Assembly: GCF_963576615.1 (NCBI RefSeq)
Contig: NC_088711.1
Coordinates: forward strand, 13,129,869-13,193,868
DNA length: 64,000 bases
Direction: 5' to 3'
From: Watersipora subatra
Taxonomy: Eukaryota; Bryozoa; Gymnolaemata; Cheilostomatida; Watersiporidae
Shown here: piece by piece, positions 35,196 to 48,200 of the stretch
Position numbering within the stretch: position 1 is the stretch's first letter
Layout: each line of letters opens with the position of its first letter
Translations under genes and position numbers: made by a program
Notes under the pieces: model-generated
What the model was told of the DNA's origin: nothing
The model's input: the letters and a program-made list of their open reading frames with translations, nothing else
The model's database searches: none

Positions 35196-37427
35196 CTTGC
35201 AATTCATACGAGAGATTTAAGCAGATTACATTCTTTGTTGTACGGTACACTACTTTCTAAATAAAGTTTGGTGTTTCATTGAGATGGTAATCTAGAGACA
35301 TTTGTACAGTAAAATTTGACAAGTCAGTTGTAGTTGTTCAAGCATTAAAATTGTTTTTTTCTAAAAATATCTCAAAACCTGTAAAGATCAAACAAGTGCT
35401 TAGCTTTAACATAACATAAATCGTAGCCGTTTGAGGAAAGATAAAATCTAAGTTTTTAATGCAGATCATGTATTAGAAGATAAATATTAAAGTATTGAGT
35501 TCCTTGGTAAATAATAAAATAGAATGCTAGTGATCCTAACTTTTTCAAGCCATTCTTTGCATTATGAAAACCTATAGAATGGCAATTTATTAAAAAACAG
35601 TGCACTACCAAACTCTATCAAAATAGTTTGATCACATTTACTAATAAAATACTTCTCACTTGAGTTTTGAACAAGTAAGATAAAATGTGTCCCATGATAA
35701 TCCAGATAGTTGGTTTTTAACGTTGAGCAACTCTATGAACAACTCTATGAACAACACCGCCTACTCAGCAGGAAATTTCCATCGACCAATACGTATTTTG
35801 TAGATAAAGATCAATGATTAACAAGCAACTTTCCGTATTCAACAGCTCAGGTCAAAGGGCTACAGTGAGATACCAAGTTCATGTCAATAACAAAAGACTG
35901 GAAAGTCAAAAGGTGGGGAGAAAAAACAAGCCAAGCTCATGACAGTGTAATACATAGAAAATTGCAACTAAGTTGGTTCAAGATTCAGGACTGGAAAAAT
36001 AGTACAATTCAAAAGCTCATAACAAGCCACATGACTAGAAATAAAATGTCTCCAAGTTTGTTTCGACTGACTTTACCAGACTGCAGATGTTTTGACACGA
36101 GTAGTTTTGATAAGCTGATCATTGTGAGTCTAGTCTTCTACAGACAAACTCCTAGCAGCTCTGCACTATCTGCTCAAAGTTACTTTTATTTTTTTATTGA
36201 TGTTTGATCTGCACACGTATAGAGTTGGTCGCTTTCAATTTAGCTTGCTTGCTTCAACTTGAGCTAATTTCAAATGTTCAGCATTAGATCTCCTCTTTGA
36301 ACATCGTTAGACAAAACTTCATAAAAATTTCATTCTATTTTTAAAATTCATGTTTTGGCGAATGGTTCAGACAGTGACTGATAACTCACATTGTGAGCAA
36401 TGATAAATGGCTACCAACTGTCATATTTTACTTGGCTTTCACACGCAGAATTTTTCAAGTTAGTAGCAGCATAGAGTTAGTAAAATTAATGTATAACTTT
36501 GACTTGCATGTTGGTATGAGTCTCTCTCCACCTTTCTCTGTTATCCCTCATTGAAACGTACAATGTCAAAGAAACCCTCACATCTAGCTTGTATGCTGCA
36601 GCTTACTAATGTATTGTTTGAGTTAAGCTGTGACTTGTGTCCAGCATCAGGTTAATAATCTTGTCATGCTCTCTGATGGAGAAGTCACTTTTATATAAAT
36701 CTTTCTGTAGTATTCTACTTGCATGTTGCTGTTTTGAATGAGTTCTAAATTTTTTTAAAAACTTTCTCCAGATTTACTTCATTTGGCATACTCGAATTCA
36801 ATATACCGTATGTAATTAGCTTTAATAGCCGGCTGGCATTCAAAAAGACAGTCAAGATATATAATAGGCCCTGTTAGTCTCAAATGTAACACAGCAGGCA
36901 ACTTTAGTGATTAGTCATACAACATGTTGAACTGTTTCTCATAGATTCATCAAATATTCGTATAAAAACAAGCACACATTTATTCAGACTACTCAGTCTC
37001 AGCTAAAGCAAGGCATAGTAAAATGATTAGCTTTAGTGAAGCTATTTGAGGTGTTACATTGAGACGTGTGCATGGTTACCCTCTCTAAGCAATGCATTTC
37101 TTATCCACCAATATATTTAGAATTATAGGCTACTTATAGGCTGAGTTTCTACACACATTGATATAGAAACTAAGATCTTATCTTTCATAAAAACTATTTC
37201 AAATTTAACAAACTTAAAATGGCGTTTGTTGAATTTAGAATTGAGATGGTTTTAGTACTGATATAAATAACAAATAAATTTTTAATCAAATTGGGTTTTA
37301 AATAGACAGGAAACATTGCTATACCTTTCAAATATAGCTAGCACTTTGGTATAAAATACAGCATATTTGCTGAAAACATTTGTAAGAATATTGCACATGA
37401 TTACAAACTGCTAGCAAATATGCAACG
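35196..37427. other. Unassigned intergenic DNA
   Basis: AT-rich, with frequent stops on both strands. The open frame at 35881-36207 has no splice context, bias or family resemblance. I see no repeat or gene. Confidence 0.5.
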
Positions 37428-37435
37428 CTATAAGT

Positions 37436-37904
37436 CAGGGGTTCCCAACCAGGGAGAAATTCCCCCTAGGGGAATTTTGAATATACAAGGGGAAAACAGA
37501 GAGGTGTCTGATTTGTTAAATTTTTAATTCATGTCCTGCAGTGCCGTGTGAGTTTAGATTTCATCATTTTGGTTTTATTCATAACACTAGTTGCTAATAA
37601 TGAGCAACTAGTCAGAACCCAGATATATGTGAACACATCTATCCAGATTCCGATTGGATAGTAAGTTCACCTAGTCATAAACCAATTCACTGCTATGCCG
37701 AATGTCATGTAATGTTGTGTGTTGTATGCATGCTGCACAAAAAATTATATTATGCTGTTATATGATTAGATATACATGTACAATAAAATGGGATTATAAT
37801 TTGTATCGGTTGTTTCTAGTCATGTGAGTTAAAAGTGCGTGGGGAATCAAATTTATAAAAAGGCAAAAGGGGGAGAGTTGAATGAAAAAGGTTAGGAACC
37901 CCTG
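37436..37904 (+). mobile_element. hAT-like MITE (469 bp) with perfect 8-bp target duplication
   Basis: Ends CAGGGGTTCCCAACCAGGGA and, inverted, CAGGGGTTCCTAACC; flanked by ctataagt on both sides (37428-37435 and 37905-37912). Same family, in opposite orientation, as 57755-58224. Confidence 0.9.
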
Positions 37905-38179
37905 CTATAAGTGTTTAGCGTGTTAGCGAGTGGGCACAGTTTAGAAAACAATTTGATGATGCAAGTCTACCTTCAGTGACAATCTCTAAGTGAAAATGAT
38001 AATCTTCGTGAAAATGTTAACCATACGGCTTTTTACTCAAGAATCTACTTAAAGCGAGACTTTTAGCAGTTGCAATAACTTCACAAAGTAGCATATCTAT
38101 ATAGACTCGTTTGGATTTGGGACTTAAAAAGTGGCCATAGCAGTTTGATGCAGTCCAGGGGATCTTTTTAAACTAAGAA

Positions 38180-38835
38180 GTGCTTGCATACATGACTTGT
38201 AGTGACTTAAAAGGCTTGCATACATGACTTGTAGTGACTTAAAGGGCTTGCATACATGACTTGTAGTGACTTAAAATGCTAGCATACATGACTTGTAGTG
38301 ACTTGAAGTGCTTGCATACATGACTTGTAGTGACTTGAAGTGCTAGCATACATGACTTGTAGCGACTTGAAGTGCTTGCATACATGACTTGTAGTGACTT
38401 AAAGTGCTTGCATACATGACTTGCAGTGTATTAAAGTGCTTGCATACATGACTTGTAGTGACTTGAAGTGATCGTATACATGACTTGTAGTGACTTGAAG
38501 TGCTCGTATACATAACTTGTAGTAACTTAAAGTGCTAGCATACATGACTTGTAGTGACTTAAAGTGCTTGCATACATGACTTGTAGTGACTTAAAGTGCT
38601 AGCATACATGATTTGTAGTGACTTAAAGTGCTTGCATACATGACTTGTAGTGACTTACAGTACTTGCATACATGATTTGTAGTGACTTAAAGTGCTTGCA
38701 TACATGACTTGTAGTGACTTAAAGTGCTAGCATACATGACTTGTAGTGACTTAAAGTGCTTGCATACATGACTTGTAGTGACTTAAAGTGCTTGCATACA
38801 TGACTTGTAGTGACTTACAGTACTTGCATACATGA
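38180..38835. repeat. 32-bp minisatellite, about 20 copies
   Basis: Unit CTTGCATACATGACTTGTAG followed by TGACTTAAAGTG. Some units have CTAGCATAC or CTCGTATAC; variants are interspersed. Confidence 0.95.
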
Positions 38836-40110
38836 ATGGAAATGCTTAAACTACCAAGTTTATTTAACATACAAGCAAACTTTTTTAACTTTTGAGTCTA
38901 GAACATTTTATTTATAAGCAGTAAAACTTGAAATGTGTAAATGATCATTAACGAGTAACACAGCCAAAACGGTAACAATGTTGTTGAGCAAGTCTTCGAC
39001 TACGCCTACAATGATACGACATGAGAACTACAAATCCATAATGAATACCCAAAGACAAAGCAATAAGACATAATATGCACTATTGTTAATAGAGAATGGA
39101 TGAACCTATTGTATATAAACATGATGTATAACTAAGAGATATTGAATCTATAAAAATCTATAAGAAAAGCTGGTTGAACTGTTATGACTTTCACTGACTT
39201 GGCTTTATGGTTGCTCCCAGCACAATATATTAAATTTAGAAGATGAGCATCTAGATACACTTTCCTGATGCATGAGAGCATATTTATACCAAAAAAATTA
39301 GTCCCACACTTTTGAAAACCAATTTTAAATCGTTAAGCAACACTACACGACTAAAAAATTCAAACTACTGTATGTTTACTTATTTCCTGTGAGTAAGGTA
39401 TGTGCACAAAAAAAAGATTCGGTCATGATTTATCTGGGCCAAGTTGGGTGCTCATATGGGTGGTTGCTGAAGTATTTCGGATGTCATACTACGTAGCATT
39501 GAACATAAATGGTCAAACTGCTAGCTGTCTCCAGATGTTTATGGGTAATCTTGACGGTATGATAAGCTAGGGTATCACTCACTCCATATGATCCAACAAT
39601 TAGTTACAAGTTGATTCAATTTTTTTTATCATGGTTGTGTCTATTTTGGTATACTTCATTATGGCAGCATTTTGCATGATACTTGCAATGTGCTGTAATA
39701 TCCTTGGCGTTCAGTTGAGCTTTGATGGCACTGAATGTCATGATTTTTTGAGCGCTATCAGTAAAGTTCAGTGGCTCTACTTCAGCCATTTTTATGAAAG
39801 ACTAGTTTCATGTCTTCCTATCTAGATTTCTACTGTTATATCTAAATTCTTCTCATTGTGTTTTATTATTACTAATTTAACATTTTAAGTGTATTTTCTA
39901 CTATGTTATTATTGCATTGCGATAAAATATTTACAGTCGAGATTTATTATGAGCCATTGATATCTGTGAATATGGACTAAACGTTGGGCAACTCATCTGC
40001 AGTCACTTTCTAGTGTATGTTTCATTCATTTCAACTACTAAAAGTGATAGCTTGTATCAGTCACAATATTACAGAATCCTTTTAGACAGCCTTGCTGCCA
40101 CATTCTTGTT
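38836..40110. other. Unassigned intergenic DNA
   Basis: AT-rich and without recognisable genes. A 64-codon frame at 39631-39825 is hydrophobic but has no support. Confidence 0.45.
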
Positions 40111-40114
40111 TGAT

Positions 40115-40525
40115 AATATATAAATCTCAGTGTTTGTCTGTCTGTCGTCCGTCTGTCCAGTTATAACAATAAATTTTTATGAATGAAAAACCCATTTTGC
40201 ACTGGATTTGAACTCGAAAACTTCAAGCCTGCAGACCAGAGGACTAATCCACTACACTGTGTAGACCTTGCCATACTATGGCATAATAGGGCACATGCTT
40301 ATGCATTGCTTGCAAAGATACTGGCGCGCTTTAAGTTCATGACTGCGTTATGGATCATTATGCATTATTATATGCATTGTTATTATATGCATCATTATAC
40401 AATCAAGCTTCAGACGTAGGACACGGCTCTTATTATAGTAAGTTGCTAGTGTTACTAGCTAAGTTATGCAAATTTCTTGGGCATTTATTTTATTACTCGC
40501 GCAGCGCCGGGCATTGTCTAGTTTA
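40115..40525 (-). mobile_element. tRNA-derived SINE-like element
   Basis: Minus-strand tRNA-like head near 40190-40265 (GTGTAGTGGATTAGTCC and GAGTTCAAATCC). Body GTCTGTCCAGTTATAAC; terminal CAGCGCCGGGCATTGTCTAG near 40505-40525. Confidence 0.75.
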
Positions 40526-42500
40526 GTACTACAATGTATTTTTTACACCTCAACAAAATAGTAGACCTTTTATATATTTTCTTGTCTTATCATTTCTGCT
40601 AGCTCTAAGAACCAATAAACCAATGACCCTACATACAATATATCAAACACTTCACATACTATAGAGATATGATTTAAGTTCAAACCAAATGACCGTCACC
40701 TGAATCTAAATGTAAACCAACTAATGCAATATCAACAGAATGGGCCAGTAATCTTTATTTAAGTTTACTTAGCAGGACACTTCAGTATAGTTTAGTTCAG
40801 GGCCAATATTGACCAGAGTTGAAGTCAAATATCAAAGCTTTGTTCAGAAGCTATGAATAAAAATCTATCTGTTCTTCATTGATCCATTGCGTGGCTTTCA
40901 GCAATAGCTGGTAGTACTGCATTTACTGCTGCATGGTACCTCGCTGTTCCACATTTTTCTACATAGTAATAAGCTCTTTAGTAACATAAAAATCTTTGTT
41001 GGCACGCAGTCTCCCTTCTCTTTAATGGCTACCAACGATGGAAAGAAACAAACTCTGAGTAATCTTTTACTTCAGTAAAAATACAAATCCAGACACCCTA
41101 ACACTGGTGTGAGATTCCCATTAGTAGCATAAAACTTCTCCATGTAGTTATCGGTGTTCAGACATCATCAGCCCTTTTGTCTCCAGTATCCATAAATAAT
41201 TTTAATGGGATGACTGATATCATGAATCAGCAATATAATGTGATGTGGCAATACACCGATCTGACCCAAACTAGATCATTGAGAATAGTAGCTCTCTTCA
41301 CTTTAATCTAATGTGAAAGACCTTTTAAAATATTTATTGCGATATATTCCTTTTAGGTATACTAGCTGTGAAACATCATCACGTTATCTGCAAGCAATAT
41401 TTTATTTATCTGGTTGTCGCAAACTACATAGCCCCATCGTTGAGCACTTTATGATGAGTACAACCTCTGACTGACCATGATCACAACTAGAAATTAGTAA
41501 TTGGAAGCTCGCTTTCTACTTCGTTGCTAGGAAACCAAGTCAACAAAGAAGTTGTTACGTCTAGAGTTTCTGAAGTATGAAGCTAATTTACCGAGACAAC
41601 AGAAAATCAAAAGAAATTCAATTCATTGTAGCATCTGACAAGAGCTCATTTTAAAGTGATAATTGGTCTGCTGCTAAACAATAGGAGTTTTACAGCAAAC
41701 GATATTTAGCTCAATGACAATAGACGAGGATGCAAATGGAGAGAACTTCGCCAAAGTGCATTAAAAGACCACTGTTGCATGCTAAGAGTAAACAATGAAG
41801 CCATGACTAACAAGCTTTTAACAACAGAACAGGTCAAAACACATTTAAAAAAATGGCAGCTCAATTGACTTTTCTAGAAGAGAGAGGAGTACTGACTACA
41901 AATTTTGGTGATTAGTTCTGTACAACAGTTTTACATTGGTCATAAATTGCTTGAACTTGCAGCTCATTCATTTAAAAAAGACTGTCAATCTCATATCACA
42001 AGTTGAACTGGGTGCAATACATCAAAAGCATCAAAATGAGTTTCAGGGTTTAGTGTTGCTACCTGGTGGATAAACATGAAGTTGGATGCTGCAGTAAGAT
42101 GGTTCAAGCGACGCCTAAAAATATCACTTACCATGAAGAGTGAAGTTATGGCTGCAATAAGTGAACTAAAAACACAGTTTTTGAAACAAGGATTTGCCCA
42201 CTGAATGGCTCAGTCGCTTGCAGTGTAAATGCATAATGGGTCTGTTCTCATCCGCATTGGTCCCCAAAATTTAAACAAAGCCAGCTAAAGGTATCATACT
42301 TTTTGCCAGCTCTCAGATATATGGTAGAAAATACTCATTTTTATAGGATGCCACAAGCGGCATTTCACAAAAGAAACTCAGAAAATTCTATTTCACAATT
42401 ACATTCTGGACAATAATGCCATTTGGGTAGGCTTGACAAGTCTAACTAAAGTCCTAGTGTACAACAAAAACTAGGATGAGCAGCTGCCTGAGATGTCTTT
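40526..42500. other. Unassigned intergenic DNA
   Basis: No convincing coding region or repeat. Parts of 41700-42500 are less AT-biased and may be a decayed mobile element or pseudogene continuing into the next entry. Confidence 0.4.
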
Positions 42501-42503
42501 TGA

Positions 42504-42767
42504 AAAGATCAAGGAAATCTGGCTGTCAAATTCAATGAAGACAAGAGCAAGTTTCTTCAACACAATCTACCAAATATTGAACACGATTTTATATCAGGTG
42601 GCTCAAAGTTTGAGAAAGATATGGCTAAACTGAAAGCTGAACGTAAGACAGCCGCCACAAAGTTAGAGAATGTCAACGCGCTCTGGGCAGCTACAGAGAA
42701 GTTTGCTGAGGTACAAAGAGGCAGCGGGGGAAGTAAACCAACACCCTTTCAGGGCAGGCTGGCATAA
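42504..42767 (+). pseudogene. Possible coding remnant, 87 codons, charged helix
   Basis: Open frame between TGA 42501 and TAA 42765 encoding a hydrophilic helical sequence (KDMAKLKAERKTAATKLEN, NALWAATEKFAEVQ). Its Lys/Glu/Ala heptad look resembles real protein more than random AT-rich DNA. No start context, flanking exons or family recognised; could be a retrocopy or mobile-element fragment. Confidence 0.3.
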
Positions 42768-45170
42768 GTAGGTCTAGGTCTACTTCAATACCCAGTTATT
42801 TAGTGCCATCTTCTTTGTATGAGCCAGAAGTTGCATTCCCACGAGACGCCTGCTTCCTTTAGTGAGAGCGAGGTAAAGACAGAAAAGACAGTTGCTGTGG
42901 TTGAGGAGCCATTATTGACCAACCATCAGGCTCTGGGCTAGCCTTTAGTGATGGAAGTACTAGTAGCAGTGATCACAAAAGCGGCAGTAAAGAAGAAGTA
43001 GTGTAACGTAAAGTGGCTTTGGCAGTAGCACAAGATCTGATGGGCCAGAGGAATGATCCATGGAGACGACCCGAGTGGAGCCAGGTAACAAAGGTGAGTT
43101 ATTGTGAGTAAGGTGAGTCATTACGTGCAGTCAATTGAGCTCCTTGATAGATCTGGTACTGTCCAAAATAAGATATTTTTTCATTTTAAAAGAAAATAAA
43201 AAGGGCATATTGTTGATTGGAGTTGTGATACCCAAACTACATTAATGTCTGAAGTCATGGTAGTTGCAAGTGGTCATGACAGTTGCAAAAAGTTGATGAA
43301 GCCAGAAAATTAAACAGTTAAGCTAGTCTAAAAATGAGTAAAAATAGACTGATACGGCCCTTCTTTGAGATTTTGACATGTAAGTGACTGCTTCATGCAA
43401 TACCGACAACGCTGAATGAGAACATAAGCAACATTCTAGGGAGTTAGTTTAGACTGCCACATTGATTCAGCATAACATAACACAAATTGCTCTAGTAAAT
43501 ATAAACGACCAAAATCTACAATAAATTGTGTATATTAAATCTAGCCAATAAAGACCTCAAAATCGTGAAGCTGTTTAAACCAATAAAAACGTACGCCAAG
43601 TGCTGTTACAAGGGCAGTATACAACATGTAACAAAATAGCACTTCAACAACAACGTCTTTTACAAAAATGTTAAACAACCCGTCCGAATCAACTATACAT
43701 TGAGAAGTTTTGAGCAACTTCCCACTTCATACCGATACTACAAGGAAACCGGATTCAATTACGTTAATTTCTAACAAACGGCTGCTTGCAAATATAATTA
43801 ACCGACTGCTAAAAATGATCAATTAGTAGTACAGATTAAGTATTACAACTACTCACACGAGACAACTCAAGTTCAGTTCTATCTTGTAAGTAGTTAGTAA
43901 ACAGTTTTGGTGTACGCGACATTGACGACGGAGCCTTCCTTATAACAACGATCACGTGACAACTCTATTTGGGGGAATTCCCGACTGGTAATATACAGGG
44001 AGAAAAATCCAACTGCGCTTAATTACGGCTTTGTTAGCACATCACGAACTACATGTACAGCTATCGCGAGCAAACAGTTTTTACAAGAGTTTGTCTCTAA
44101 TTTAATGCTCAGTAATTATGCTAAACTTTCGAAACTTTGGCAAACGCGTACAATATTTTAATTGCGATGACATCTCTTGAAATAATAACCTAGGGACATC
44201 ATATTGACCTCGACAAGAAAATAAGGATCAATAACGTGTCGCGATTAATTTTTTTCCTAGGTCGCGACACCCCCAGAGTTGAAACTCCCCCAAAAGACTC
44301 ATTAGGCTCGGCTCAAAATCACGTTTTAGAGAGGGTTTTCAGACCATAGGGTACTGTCAGCGAATTTGCTAATTTAGGGGGGTTTCCGCAGCCAATCCAG
44401 TGAAAGGGTCCTTGTTTCTCCTAGCTTTTTCCAAATAAAATTTACTAAGTTTTGCTGAACAATTTCTTTCATTGATTGGCCTAATTAGGTGTTTCCCTAG
44501 ATACATATGCTATAAGCCTTGTGGAAATTATTTTTATAGCTTCGAATCATATTGGATGTTTAGCGGCGCGTGGAACCTCGGCACCCCCTAGGGAACTCCC
44601 AGTGTTTAGGGGGTGTATTTCAAACTGATCAACCATGTGATTGGGGGTACAATATCCAAGTCTGGGCTTAGGCAAGTGGGTATTTCTTTCAGAGTATCAA
44701 CCCTGGGGTGACACCAAAAAGAATTGTATAGCTTATATTCGTATAGCTTAAAATATAGTTATTATATTAGTTAATTATTATGACTTCATTAAAAGACAAA
44801 TAAGATGAGCTGGACTGCCTTTAATTTAAGTTAGTACACAGTAAAGTAACATATCAGTAATGTTTTGTGCCAGATTCATCTGTAAAGCAGCTCGTTAGGT
44901 ATTGATAAATTTATTAGACACCTGTATCACTCGTCGAATAGATGTATTTAAAAATAAATTATTTATTTAAAAGCCAACCAAGCTCTATGCAAAGAAAAGA
45001 ACTATAAAAAAATGTTAAAATATAATGAATAAGCAAGCCAAGTAGTCCAAAAAACTTTTTACCGAAGAAGTTTTTTGTAAAAATATCAACTGAGTGGAAC
45101 TCACAAAACCTAAAAGCAGAAACAACAAAGACGTGTATAAAAACTTGATTGAGAGGGAGCTATTGAGCAA
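42768..45170. other. Intergenic DNA downstream of the CCCH/RING gene
   Basis: Includes the gene's 3' UTR (to about 44950, poly(A) signal 44962-44967). Between 43900 and 44650 it is more GC-rich, with runs such as CACCCCCAGAG and GGGGGAATTCCC; I could not assign this part. Confidence 0.4.
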
Positions 45171-45290
45171 TCAAAACGCAAAATAATCTGTAGCCTTAGT
45201 TCTGTATGAGAAGTCCGAAATTTGAGAGAAATCCACCTTGTTTCTGCAGTATGGACAGGAATTGTCAATTTTTGTCCATTTCTCCAAACA
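45171..45290 (-). CDS. CCCH/RING gene exon 11: second half of RING-H2 and stop
   Basis: Acceptor ATTCCTAG before 45290. Encodes CLEKWTKIDNSCPYCRNKVD then FSQISDFSYRTKATDYFAF and TGA at 45171-45173. A minus-strand AATAAA at 44962-44967 gives a 3' UTR of about 200 nt. Separated from exon 10 by a 4.5-kb intron full of mobile elements. Confidence 0.92.
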   Translation of the reverse strand, partial: CLEKWTKIDNSCPYCRNKVDFSQISDFSYRTKATDYFAF

Positions 45291-48200
45291 CTAGGAATAG
45301 AAAAGAATGAAACTAATTATCAAGTAGAGACGACTCTCAGATAAACATGAAAGGCAGAGTAAATTAACGAAGATTCTCACAACAATAAACAAGACTTATT
45401 TTCAAAGTAACAATGATAACTTTACAATAATAATGGTAATGGTATAATCAATTTCAAAACATTGAAATATAATTGATACATTGATAATTGATAAGTGGTG
45501 AGCTTGAAATAAATTGATTAAGTGGCCGTTTATCCATAAACATACAATATATATATATATATACATTGATTCGCTAATACACCTCACTCAGGTATACAGC
45601 AAGGACATCGGAATGACCTTCGATATTGAGAAATGTGGAAGGCTAATTCTTAAGAAAGGCCATTCTATGCTCACAGATGGCCTATGAATGACAAATGGTA
45701 CCATCAAAGATATAGAAGAAGGGTACAAGTACTTGGGGATTATGCAAAGCAACATCAACCACGAAGCCGAGGTACGTCACAAAGCCATTACCGAATACAA
45801 GAAACGCCTTTGGCAGGTCTTACGGAGCCAGCTCAATGCCAAGAACCAAGTCATGGCAATAAATACCTACGCACTGCCAGTAATAAGATATCCAGCAGGC
45901 ATAATAAAGTGGACTGAGGAAGCCATCAAAGAAACAGATATAGCAACTCGTAAACTGCTGACCATGCATGGAGCACTCCACCCAAAATTTGATACTACTA
46001 GATTGTATCTTGATAGGAAAGATGGCGGTAGGGGACTCAAAGGTGTACAGCAGACAGTGAAAGAGGAAGAGCAAAGCATCAAAGCATATGCAGCCTCCAT
46101 GGCCATTTCAGATAAGTTGCTAGCTGAATTTCAATTGGCTGCTCTTACAACGGACCTACGCCCTGATGATGAGGAAATTGACTGGCACACGAAACCTCTT
46201 CATGGTGCTTACCACCAACAAATATCTAAGGTTGGCAATCTTCACAAGACATATATGTGGCTAAACAAAGAAAACCTAACGGCCTATACAGAGTCGCTAA
46301 TCATGGCAGCCCAGGAGCAAGTGCTCCCAACAAGGCAACTCCAAACGAAAATCTATCACACTAGAGACGATCCTAGATGCAGACTGTGCAAAGATGTACC
46401 TGAGACCATCCAACACATCATCAGTGGATGCAAGCAGCTAGAAGGAAACGCATACACTGAGCGGCATAATCATGTCGCAGGTGTTGTGTATAGAAGTCTA
46501 TGTGATGAGTATGGCCTTAATAAACCACAACACTAGTGGGAAGCTCCTGGTAAGGTCAATGAAAATGACCGCGCTAAGATCCTGTGGGACTTCTACATCC
46601 GAACTGACAAGCATGTCCTAGCAAACCAACCAGATATAGTGGTGGTAGACAAGGAGAACAAGAGGGCTACTATAATAGATATAGCAGTACCCAATGACTA
46701 CAATATAGCCAGCAAAGAAAAAGAAAAGGTAGAGAAATATCTCTCTCTTGGAGAAGAGATTGAAAAATGCTGGAATGTAAGAACAACTGTAATCCCAGTA
46801 GTCATTGGGGCACTGGGCGCAATAACACTGGCGCATAAAATGTGGCTTGCCCAAATACCAACAACAATCAACTCAGGTGAGTTACAGAAAAGTGCGCTAT
46901 TGGGAACAGCTAAGATCTTGAGGCGAGTGCTCAAACTCCCAGGTCTCTGGTAGGAGACCCGAGTTAGAGCAGAATTTACCACCCATACGGGGTATCCGGG
47001 GTGAGGAAACAATTTTTTTATATATATATATATATATATGTAGCTTACAATGTAAAGTAAAGTGCTCAATAATTGAGCCAATCAGAGCTGTGTATAAAGT
47101 TTATTAAAAACTACAAGTTAAAACCATTTCTACTAATAGTTTCATGCAATTGAATTGCAATCTTCAGGTAGAATGACTAAAATGTATAAGTTATAAAATT
47201 ATTTTATAAAGCTGATGGCTTAGTACTATCAATGTTATAAACCCCCTTCAGACTACAACTTTAGAGTAGCAGCCCGAAGATTGACGGAAGAAGTCATGAA
47301 ACTGCCAGTAGCTGAAAGATAAGTACAACTATTATCTATAACTAGTGTCTATATATATGGCAATGAGATCTGTTTCCCTTGCCTGCTCTGAGCTGCACTG
47401 ATGAGGCTTCAATAGCCACAACAGTACTGTCTGTAGCATGAGTATATATATCTATATATAAACTCAGTAAGAAGTTTATTAAAATTTGACTAAGCATAAA
47501 AATTACTAAAAGTTTCATATTACCCCAAAAGGGTAATACCCGCAAAAGATGTGTACCACTCATCAGATAAAATGCTTAGTGAGGACTATACATGAAATTC
47601 TGCATTAGCTGGTAAACTGAAATAGAAGCTCAGGTATTAAAAGCTATTACAAGCTAGATGGATGAAGTCTATTATGTAACGCTATTTTGTTACGCTAAAG
47701 ATGTTTCTTAAAATGTCTACAAGTATGTAGATGTGAGTTCACTTCGTTTATTTAGAGTTGCCTTCTCGGGTCTGTAAATGATGAAATATTTGGAGTATAT
47801 TAGGATGAAATGTTCTTGGAGTAAGGCTTGGCATGTGATAAAATGTACCAGGTGATGTGATAGCATAATCCATTTAACTTTTAATAGCTTATAATACCTG
47901 AGTTTCTATTTCAGTTTACCAGCTTATGCAGAATTTCATGTACAGTAGACGCTCCTATAACGCAGACCTAAACGGAAATTCCAGATAACGTAAATAATTT
48001 ATGTAAAGTTTTTGCTTCATACTACATAAAAAATTCCATATAACATAAAATATCAAGTCAGGCAAATTTCAAAATCGATTTGAATGTTAGTTTATCTCGC
48101 CGCACTTGCAGAAAAAAAACATTTATTCTATTATGTATATTTCTCGCGACATTCAGATAATGTCAAAACGGAGACTCGGCTAGCTGAGCAATGTTCACAA

